From Bacillus pseudomycoides DSM 12442 (lineage in GTDB: Bacteria > Bacillota > Bacilli > Bacillales > Bacillaceae_G), in contig NZ_CM000745.1 in the NCBI RefSeq assembly GCF_000161455.1, positions 5,272,113 to 5,301,560 on the forward strand: a stretch of DNA of 29,448 nt, in the 5' to 3' direction. This document shows positions 23,245-29,448 of this stretch, piece after piece (the stretch's first letter is position 1; every line of letters starts with the position of its first letter). A model generated the notes under the pieces. That model searched no databases, had not been told where the DNA came from, and saw nothing but the letters and a program-made list of their open reading frames with translations. A program made the translations under genes and the position numbers.

Positions 23245-25098
23245 TTACTTTTTTTCAGGAAGAACAATTCCTTTATATAATTGAACTGTAATAAGGTAAT
23301 AGATCGAATAGATAACTACGAAAATCAAGATTGGTAACCAAATACGGAAATATGGGTCAATTAAGATGAAACCAAAAATCTTCATACCCAATAATACATG
23401 AATTATACCTACTATCCCTGGAAATAAAAACACTAAAAATAACTCTTTATAAATGGATTTTGCTAATAATTCATGACGGACTCCAATTTTACGAAGCATT
23501 TCATAGCGTACAATATCTTTTGATGCACCAGAAAGAATCTTAAACATTAAGCAGCTTGCCATCATCGCAAGGAAAGCAATACCTAAGAAGAAACCCATAA
23601 ATACTGTTCCGCTGGCACTGGCGTAAATCCCAGTATATATTTGATATTTACTGAAGATATCTTCAGCTGTGACATTTTTATATTTAACTAGCTGCAACCC
23701 GTCAATTTTTTTCCATTTATCTAAATATGTTACAAAATCCTCAGTTTTTCCAATTACAACAATGTTTTCTTTTTCTTGTATGCCATCGTACATTTTTTGA
23801 TCTACTATTTTTTTTACTTTTTCCATGTAATTTAAATAGGTTGGTTGAAGAGAGCGTAAAGCGTCATCCCACTCTTCTGGGATAATATTTGTATTCTCCA
23901 TATTCTCCTCACCATATTTTGAAATTGCTCCTACAGGAAGATTTTCAGAAACTCGTTTTACTTTCCCTCTATCCTTTTTTTCTATTCCAGCTTGCACAAG
24001 TGGACGGTTTTTCTCTAGATCTTCTTTCAAGTAGTAAACATATTTATCATCTACTTTATAGTGATATTCATTCTTTTCTTTAAATGTAATACCATCTAAA
24101 ATATTCTTTTCTTCTGCTGTTGGATTATGAATGACTGTATCGTATATTTCAAGTTGATCCGTCGATTGAATTACGTTATTTTTAAAAGCCATCCCACCTG
24201 AAATCGCCCCCGCACCAAGTGCTACTAACATTGCTACTGTTGCGAGTACCTTTGTTAAACTATTAATACGAAAGTTTAATTGAGCAAATGTAAAAGCATT
24301 AAGACCTTTCTCACTACGCTTTTTATTACTCTTTAATTTTTTAATAATAAGCGGAAGGACAGAAGTAAATAACATATACGTTCCTGCTGTAGTTGTAAGC
24401 ATCGCAATCATAGGCCCCTGTTCTTTTAACTTATTCATATAAATCATCGAAGCATATCCAATTCCTAATAAAATAATGGCTAAAAATGAAACAATCCCAG
24501 TCCACTTACCTTTAATCATTGTACGTTCTGCTGAAGCATCTGCATGTACAAGTTGCAGAACGGAGATGCGTGATAATTTCACACTATTCATAATGGCAGA
24601 TAACACAAATAATACCAAGAAGAACATACAAGTAACTAACATAGATGGTACATAAAACCCTTGGTAACCACTCGCAGTAAAATCCAGTTGCTTCATGAGG
24701 AGTTTACCCATCCCTTGTGAAAGCCCTATTCCTACTGTAATTCCAATTACTAAGGATACTGCCCCAATAATAATCGTTTCCAGAAACATAAGTAATGTAA
24801 CCTTATGTTTTTTTGCACCTAACATCATATACATCCCAAATTCTTTTTGGCGAAGAGACATCAAAAAAGAATTTGCATATAGAACATAGAAGAATGTAAT
24901 GATTGCTAATAGAGCTGAACCTGTTTGAAAAACAGGCGCAATTGACCGAATAGTAGTATTTGCTTCAACAAATGCTTTATTTAATGCTAGCGTTTGAAAC
25001 ATGTAAAAAATTGAAATTGACATAACAAGACCAACTAGTAAGACAATATAATCTTTTAGCTTACTTTTTAGTCCTGATATAGAAAGTTTAAATATCAT
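23245..25098 (-). CDS. BceB-type ABC transporter permease (FtsX family)
   Basis: A 617-residue, ten-TM permease of the BceAB/PsdAB peptide-antibiotic detoxification type. It has four N-terminal TM regions with FtsX motif LRQKEFGMYMMLGAKKHKV. A large extracellular domain of about 190 residues lies between TM7 and TM8 (about residues 310-505), the hallmark of BceB proteins and the sensing/antibiotic-binding part. A C-terminal TM bundle follows. Such transporters protect lipid II-cycle intermediates from bacitracin, nisin or similar peptides. It lies 15 nt after the bceA-like gene. AAAGGA precedes the ATG. Confidence 0.88.
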   Translation of the reverse strand: MIFKLSISGLKSKLKDYIVLLVGLVMSISIFYMFQTLALNKAFVEANTTIRSIAPVFQTGSALLAIITFFYVLYANSFLMSLRQKEFGMYMMLGAKKHKVTLLMFLETIIIGAVSLVIGITVGIGLSQGMGKLLMKQLDFTASGYQGFYVPSMLVTCMFFLVLFVLSAIMNSVKLSRISVLQLVHADASAERTMIKGKWTGIVSFLAIILLGIGYASMIYMNKLKEQGPMIAMLTTTAGTYMLFTSVLPLIIKKLKSNKKRSEKGLNAFTFAQLNFRINSLTKVLATVAMLVALGAGAISGGMAFKNNVIQSTDQLEIYDTVIHNPTAEEKNILDGITFKEKNEYHYKVDDKYVYYLKEDLEKNRPLVQAGIEKKDRGKVKRVSENLPVGAISKYGEENMENTNIIPEEWDDALRSLQPTYLNYMEKVKKIVDQKMYDGIQEKENIVVIGKTEDFVTYLDKWKKIDGLQLVKYKNVTAEDIFSKYQIYTGIYASASGTVFMGFFLGIAFLAMMASCLMFKILSGASKDIVRYEMLRKIGVRHELLAKSIYKELFLVFLFPGIVGIIHVLLGMKIFGFILIDPYFRIWLPILIFVVIYSIYYLITVQLYKGIVLPEKK

Positions 25099-25113
25099 GG
25101 TGGGTGTCCTTTC

Positions 25114-25875
25114 TTATCCTTTTTGTGTACCTAAATCCGCAAGTACATCTAAAATTTCTTTATAGAACACTTCACGCGTACCACTACGATGAATTTCTTT
25201 ATATAACTCACCATCTTGAATGAACAAAATGCGCTGGCAATAACTTGCACTATATGGATCATGAGTAACCATCATAATCGAAACATCTTGTTTTTCATTT
25301 AAATTTTTCATTGCTTCTAAAAGGCTTGTTGCATTTTTTGAATCCAGTGCCCCTGTTGGCTCGTCCCCTAAAATAATTGCTGGTTCATGTACAAGCGCGC
25401 GTGCTGCCGCGGAACGTTGTTTTTGTCCACCAGATACCTCAGATGGATATTTTTGAAGTATTTCCGAAATCCCTAACATATTGGCTACTTTCTTTACTTT
25501 TGGACCAATCTTACGCGATGGGACTCCTTGAAGTGAAAGTGGAAGTGCAATATTTTCATAAATAGATAGATTCTCTAATAAATTGAAATCTTGAAAGATA
25601 AATCCTAATTTTTGAGAGCGAAAATCTGAAAGCTCTCCTTGCTTCATTTTAGTGATATCGATACCAGCAATTTCAACAATGCCGCCAGTTGCTACATCTA
25701 ATGTTGAAATTACATTTAATAATGTTGTTTTTCCTGAACCAGACGGTCCCATGATTCCAACAAATTCTCCCTCTTGAATCGAGAACGATACATCTCTTAA
25801 AGCGTGTGACTGATTTTCACCTTTTTTACCGTACACTTTTTGAACATTTTTTACATTTACAACTGAGTTGTTCAT
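25114..25875 (-). CDS. BceA-type ABC transporter ATP-binding protein
   Basis: A 253-residue ATPase with Walker A GPSGSGKTT (43-51), Q-loop IFQDFNLL, signature VSGGQKQRSAAARAL, Walker B IILGDEPTGALDS and an H-loop MVTHD. The C-terminal FYKEILDVLADLG tail is typical of BceA proteins. It forms the exporter with the downstream permease. GTAGGAG lies 6 nt before the ATG. The upstream yxeA-like gene ends 42 nt away on the same strand, so the three genes probably share a promoter. Confidence 0.88.
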   Translation of the reverse strand: MNNSVVNVKNVQKVYGKKGENQSHALRDVSFSIQEGEFVGIMGPSGSGKTTLLNVISTLDVATGGIVEIAGIDITKMKQGELSDFRSQKLGFIFQDFNLLENLSIYENIALPLSLQGVPSRKIGPKVKKVANMLGISEILQKYPSEVSGGQKQRSAAARALVHEPAIILGDEPTGALDSKNATSLLEAMKNLNEKQDVSIMMVTHDPYSASYCQRILFIQDGELYKEIHRSGTREVFYKEILDVLADLGTQKG

Positions 25876-25917
25876 AATATTCTCCTACCTTTGTTTTTAA
25901 CTCGATAAATTCATTAT

Positions 25918-26265
25918 TTATTTTTTTAGTTTTTCTTTTGCTTTCTCAGGAACTTCTTTTTCCTGCACTTTCTCAAATTCGTAAACATACTTTCCTTTTA
26001 CATGAACCTTTAAATAAGAATCTGGATAATCATCCTTACCAGAAACCCCTACTTTAATGGTATTTTCATCGCCTGATTCATCAACTCCGTTTAACATGTA
26101 AAAATATCTCTTACCATCAGGTTTTGCTTCCCCTTTTGTAAGGACGTACACATCTTTTTCTTTCACTAATGGATTAAATCTATCTATTGTTTCTCCTCCC
26201 ATATAAGTTAATAATCCACCTCCTACAACAACTAATCCTGACACTGCAATCCATGCTTTTTTCAT
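25918..26265 (-). CDS. YxeA family (DUF1093) secreted or membrane-anchored protein
   Basis: A 115-residue protein with an N-terminal signal or anchor (KAWIAVSGLVVVGGGLLTYMG) and a small extracytoplasmic domain holding the family motifs DVYVLTKGEAKPDGKRYFYML and YLKVHVKGKYVYEFEKV. YxeA-type proteins are small OB-like exported proteins of unknown function, often encoded beside Bce-type transporters in B. cereus. The start is supported by AAAGGCGG 9 nt upstream. It is the first gene of the yxeA-bceA-bceB operon; direct repeats fitting a response-regulator operator lie upstream. Confidence 0.78.
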   Translation of the reverse strand: MKKAWIAVSGLVVVGGGLLTYMGGETIDRFNPLVKEKDVYVLTKGEAKPDGKRYFYMLNGVDESGDENTIKVGVSGKDDYPDSYLKVHVKGKYVYEFEKVQEKEVPEKAKEKLKK

Positions 26266-26363
26266 CTATCTTTTCCGCCTTTCTTTTCCTATTTAATTAG
26301 ATGTCATCTCATTCATTCTTTGGGATTTTAATGAGAATGAATATGCTTTCTAACACATTTCTA

Positions 26364-26419
26364 AGTATAGAGAGTGTTTCTTAATAAATACTGAGGGGGT
26401 TTCTTAACTTTTTCTTAAC
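26364..26419 (-). promoter_or_regulatory. Putative response-regulator operator and promoter of yxeA-bceAB
   Basis: TTTCTTAAC (+ strand reading) occurs at 26400-26408 and 26411-26419 with an 11-bp period, and as TTTCTTAAT at 26377-26385, two turns away. On the - strand TATACT (26369-26364) is a good -10 just downstream, so the repeats cover the -35 region. This is the arrangement of OmpR-family activator sites. The rest of 26266-26566 holds a terminator and no gene. Confidence 0.55.
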
Positions 26420-26462
26420 AAAAGCTTTAAACTTTAATCATTCAATAATTTTTCAATCTAAT

Positions 26463-26494
26463 AAAAAAGAACTCTTTTGCAAGAGTTCTTTTTT
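26463..26494. terminator. Bidirectional terminator after the kinase gene
   Basis: AAAAAAGAACTCTT (26463-26476) and AAGAGTTCTTTTTT (26481-26494) form a perfect 14-bp stem with T-runs on both strands. It separates the kinase gene from the yxeA-bceAB operon. Confidence 0.85.
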
Positions 26495-26566
26495 ATCCTG
26501 TTAACACACGGCACATTTTCAGTTTGTATCATTTCATTACACCTAGAAACAATTTATATAATATTA

Positions 26567-28078
26567 TTACTTTTTTGCCTCAATGGGAAGTGAAATAATA
26601 AAGCGCACAATACCGTCTTCATATTCTGCCCGAATGTCTCCGCTTTGCAAATCAACAATACTTTTTGCAATGGCAAGTCCAAGTCCAGATCCTTCTGAGA
26701 CTCTGCTTCTTGATTGATCCTTTTTATAAAAACGTTCAAATAAATTCTTCAATTCTTGTCTTGTAAATTCTTCGCTTTGATTTGCCACAGAAATTTGAAT
26801 GCTATCTTGCTGTCTTTGAAGAGAAATTTTAATTTCTCCTTCATCTTTACTGTATTTAATCGCATTCATTAATAAATTATCAAACACACGCACGATTTTC
26901 TCCGAATCAAGTTCAGCATATATGCGTTCATCAGGAAATTCCTTCACAAATGAAAGACCATGTTCCTCTGCTTGTGGTACTAATTCTTCAATTAATTGAT
27001 CGAGCATTTCATTGATGCATACTTCTTGTTTTTCTAACACAACCTTTTGGTTTGTTAATTTTGTGTACTCAAATAAATCTTCTATTAAGTTTTTAAGCTG
27101 TTCCGATTTTGAAAAAGCAACCTTTATATACTCATCATATTGTTCTCTATTATCATATTTCGCATCGCGTAATAAACGTAAATATCCCATAATAAATGTA
27201 AGTGGTGTTCGTAAATCATGCGAGACATTTGTAATCAATTCATTTTTCTGTCTTTCAATTTCTCTTTCTTTTTCAATATTCACCATTATCTCTTCTGCCA
27301 TTTGATTAATATTTTTTGTTAGTAAAGCCATCTCATCTTGCCCTTTCTCTTCAATTCGATATGCTAAGTTTCCTTTTGCTATCTCATTTACTCCTTGCGC
27401 CATCGCTTCAATTTGCTTCATTTTTCTCTTTGTAATATAAAAGAAAGAAAAGATAAACACGATAATTCCAATAAAGGAAGGGAGAATTCCCTCTTCTGTT
27501 TCATATGTGATATCTCCTTCTGGAATCCCACTTACAAACATATACAAGTTTTTCCCTTCAATTGTAACTGGATAAAAAGTAATGAATTCTTTACGTGATC
27601 CCATGATTATTTCTGAATCCTTATTGTAAATTGGTCGATTCATCGCAAAGTGCATCACATTGCTAATGGTACTATGCAAATTAATTTCTACTTCCGGCGC
27701 CTGTTTTGTTTTATATAAAACCTTTCCTGTTTCATCCGTAACCAATACTTTTAAAGCCTTTTGCTCTTTTTTATCTTCACTCTCAATCATCTCTTGCAAA
27801 GATGCTACCTTATTTTCACTTACTGCTTTTTCCGCCGTTTCCTTCGCTTGACGATTAATTTGTAACATACTAAAACTATAATCAACATAAGCCCTTTGAT
27901 TCATATCTTCAGCGAATGGCGCCACAGCTCTTGATACGAAGAAACCAAGTAATGCACAAAGAAAGAATGTTGTAATAAGCTGTATTCTAATACTTCCTAG
28001 AATATGATTGCCTAATTTTTTTACTAAGCTTACTATTTTATTATTAAGATAATAGAATGGTTTAAAGATCTTTTTCAA
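26567..28078 (-). CDS. Sensor histidine kinase (intact)
   Basis: A 503-residue kinase. TM1 lies at about 33-52, followed by an extracellular sensor domain of about 140 residues (CHASE/Cache-like, function unknown), TM2 (about 197-214), HAMP (to about 265), HisKA with H287 in NVSHDLRTPLTFIMGYL, and a HATPase with N-box DNLLMNAIKYS and GSGLGLAIAKSIVD. The usual DxGxG is replaced by VANQSE, as in some VanS/YkoH-like kinases. TTG start, with AGTAGG upstream; it overlaps the regulator gene by 17 nt. The large extracellular domain is unlike BceS (an intramembrane sensor), so it may not be the natural partner of the adjacent BceAB-type transporter. Confidence 0.85.
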   Translation of the reverse strand: MKKIFKPFYYLNNKIVSLVKKLGNHILGSIRIQLITTFFLCALLGFFVSRAVAPFAEDMNQRAYVDYSFSMLQINRQAKETAEKAVSENKVASLQEMIESEDKKEQKALKVLVTDETGKVLYKTKQAPEVEINLHSTISNVMHFAMNRPIYNKDSEIIMGSRKEFITFYPVTIEGKNLYMFVSGIPEGDITYETEEGILPSFIGIIVFIFSFFYITKRKMKQIEAMAQGVNEIAKGNLAYRIEEKGQDEMALLTKNINQMAEEIMVNIEKEREIERQKNELITNVSHDLRTPLTFIMGYLRLLRDAKYDNREQYDEYIKVAFSKSEQLKNLIEDLFEYTKLTNQKVVLEKQEVCINEMLDQLIEELVPQAEEHGLSFVKEFPDERIYAELDSEKIVRVFDNLLMNAIKYSKDEGEIKISLQRQQDSIQISVANQSEEFTRQELKNLFERFYKKDQSRSRVSEGSGLGLAIAKSIVDLQSGDIRAEYEDGIVRFIISLPIEAKK

Positions 28079-28373
28079 TTTTATAACCTACTCCCCAAAC
28101 TGTTTTAATATAACAAGGTTTCCTTGGATTCTCTTCTATCTTTTCACGTATTTTCCGAATATGTACCATCACAGTATTATCAGATTGGAAAGACTGTTCT
28201 TTCCACACTCTTTCATAAATTTGTTCAGCGCTCAGTACCATTCCTTGATTTCGAGCTAATAACTCTAGCACCAAGAATTCCCTCGGTGTTAATTTCACTA
28301 CTTGGTTCGCAACGATAACCTCATATGTCGCTACATTAATCTTTATGTGGGGTCTGTGTAGCAATGGAACCAA
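28062..28373 (-). pseudogene. Response regulator reduced to its DNA-binding half
   Basis: The 103 codons from a TTG at 28373 encode only the OmpR-type winged helix: INVATYEVIVANQVVKLTPREFLVLELL, then NTVMVHIRKIREKIEE (cited by parts) and VWGVGYKIEKDL. The open frame extends five codons further up to a TAA at 28389-28391. The whole receiver domain (about 120 residues, including the phospho-Asp) and the normal start are absent. In their place, 40 nt away, is the terminator of the unrelated gene at 28458. It is 17 nt overlapped with the kinase. If made at all, the product could bind DNA but could not be phosphorylated. Confidence 0.85.
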
Positions 28374-28409
28374 ATCACGTAATAAGTATTAGCGGACATT
28401 ATTTGTGCA

Positions 28410-28448
28410 TATAAAAAGGAAGACTTTCAAAATGAGAAAGTCTTCCTT
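28410..28448 (-). terminator. Terminator of the gene at 28458
   Basis: A perfect 13-bp stem, AAGGAAGACTTTC (28448-28436 on the - strand) with its complement (28428-28416), is followed by TTTTTAT. It sits directly upstream of the truncated response regulator. Confidence 0.85.
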
Positions 28449-28457
28449 AGTCTTTTC

Positions 28458-29009
28458 CTAATCCCAATTAATATCTCCAGTAGTTATAGCTCCTTTAGCT
28501 TTGCAATAACCTTGACCTATACATTCCAGGTTTAGACTATATTTACCTCGACCTAGTTGTTCGTTTCTTTCAAACATATCACCTGGTTGCAATGTCTTTT
28601 CATACCCGACTTCATGATTTTTATATAATGTTACCTTTATGGGCACCTTACTTTCTGAATAATTTGATACATGAAAGAAGGGACTGTAGACTTTCGTGGT
28701 TAATTCTCGTGTTTGTTGGGATCTTATATCTACTAAGTTTGCCATACTGATTCGTAAATCTTTTTGCTCTTCATATTGTTGTAGTTGGTTCCAAATCGCT
28801 TCATGCCCCACTGGTATATGTGTAGTAAATAAAAACGTATCAATCTCTTCAAAATGGATTGGATTTTTATCAGCTTGTTTATGAACCTTATCTTGGAAAA
28901 TTGATATAAAGCCCTTATTGATGAGGAAAAGTCCTAGTCCCCCTAATACTAAAAAAATAACTATACCTAAAATGGAAAGTTTAATGGACTTCCGTTTGAA
29001 TGCATGCAT
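28458..29009 (-). CDS. Single-pass membrane protein of unknown function
   Basis: A 183-residue protein with one N-terminal membrane anchor (about residues 11-32, LSILGIVIFLVLGGLGLFLI) after a basic start (HAFKRKSIK). The rest would face outward. It includes HFEEIDTFLFTTHIPVGHEAIWNQLQQYEEQKD and a beta-rich C-terminus with two cysteines (LECIGQGYCKAKG) that could form a disulfide; these are cited by parts: DTFLFTTHIPVGHE and LECIGQGYCKAKG. I do not recognise a family. GAGGAGG lies 9 nt before the ATG. It has its own terminator and therefore its own transcript. A GTCGGCACGAGGAGG stretch just upstream is more GC-rich than its surroundings. Confidence 0.65.
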   Translation of the reverse strand: MHAFKRKSIKLSILGIVIFLVLGGLGLFLINKGFISIFQDKVHKQADKNPIHFEEIDTFLFTTHIPVGHEAIWNQLQQYEEQKDLRISMANLVDIRSQQTRELTTKVYSPFFHVSNYSESKVPIKVTLYKNHEVGYEKTLQPGDMFERNEQLGRGKYSLNLECIGQGYCKAKGAITTGDINWD

Positions 29010-29448
29010 TTTATATATCCTCCTCGTGCCGACGGGTCAAGTCTATAAATATTATAATAATTATCAAATAGTACTATATTTAATATAATCTTATTTGTCA
29101 ATGTGATTTATTGTAAACAGTAAGATTAGCTCTTGAAGGGGTACGGCAACGATTCAAGGAGTAACCCGCCACATCTGAAATTTTTTCCAATTCTTAAAAA
29201 CTATCTTTTTTGAGAATATAATTAGACCTTATTGCCGTTCTTGTCCCATTACTACACAGAACCCGATATTTAAAAAGGAGATACTCCCATTTTTTCGGTT
29301 TGGGGGCTCTATAAAATTTTAGCTTGATAGCAATGTATGATGACCCCTATAAGGAAACCTTGACCGGAGTCAAGGCTGAAGACGTACAATCTTAGGTCTA
29401 TCTATAATACTTGATACACCTTTCTTGAAAAGGGATTCTATCATCGAA
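29010..29448. other. Gene-free end of window with a Tn-end-like motif
   Basis: GGGGTACGGCAACGATTC (29138-29155), 12 nt, GCCAC and AAATTT repeat the motif at 22873 in the same orientation. To the right, short open frames on the - strand look like coding debris: EPPNRKNGSISFLNIGF followed by CVVMGQERQ and a stop near 29230-29320, and SLFKKGVSSIIDRPKI near 29380-29446. None is complete and I cannot assign them. Confidence 0.4.

Overview
The window looks like chromosome of a Bacillus cereus group bacterium. The DNA is AT-rich with strong AGGAGG-type ribosome binding sites. Its gene content is typical of that group: an M9 collagenase, the HssS/HrtBA heme-detoxification locus, a DUF3238 protein, a YxeA/Bce-type transporter, and remnants of a Tn4430-like Tn3-family transposon. 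Identifications come from reading the proteins and motifs. No database search was run.

Layout. 0.1-1.5 kb: amino-acid permease (-). 1.5-2.6 kb: non-coding, with a dispersed-repeat-like element, a perfect sigma-A promoter driving an orphan T-box leader that ends in a plain terminator, and a 20-nt tandem repeat. 2.6-5.3 kb: secreted collagenase (-). 5.3-6.1 kb: non-coding, with a perfect 19-bp inverted repeat and an HssR-type box driving a 23-codon ORF. 6.1-9.6 kb: hssS, hrtB, hrtA (+), with no hssR. 9.7-11.1 kb: a second operon behind an HssR-like box, encoding three small membrane proteins (HsmA-like, DUF2871, CcdC). 11.3-16.3 kb: an internally deleted azoreductase, DUF3238, a headless small membrane gene, VanW, a VOC protein, and an MFS efflux pump with its TetR regulator (all - except the headless gene). 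16.7-21.3 kb: a lantibiotic/bacitracin-type ABC exporter (MutG-MutE-BcrA-like) with a response regulator and a kinase broken by a nonsense codon. 21.5-23.1 kb: a graveyard of mobile DNA (tnpI stub, IS6-family remnant, orphan leader peptide/attenuator-like unit, resolvase fragment, Tn3-type ends). 23.2-28.4 kb: a BceAB-type transporter with YxeA, an intact kinase, and a response regulator that has lost its receiver domain. 28.5-29.0 kb: an unknown single-pass membrane protein. The last ~0.4 kb is non-coding and carries a Tn-end-like motif.

How it works together. The strongest biological story is a heme-stress regulon. Three direct-repeat boxes of the form GTTCATATT-N2-GTTCATATT lie at 5.86, 7.73 and 9.73 kb, each exactly 7 nt upstream of a -10-like hexamer. 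They sit upstream of a tiny ORF, of hrtBA, and of the HsmA-like/DUF2871/CcdC operon. The sensor hssS is present but its regulator hssR is absent here. A second theme is decay: each of the three two-component systems in the window lacks or has damaged one partner (hssR missing, a nonsense codon in one kinase, a receiver deletion in one regulator), while the transporters they would control look intact.
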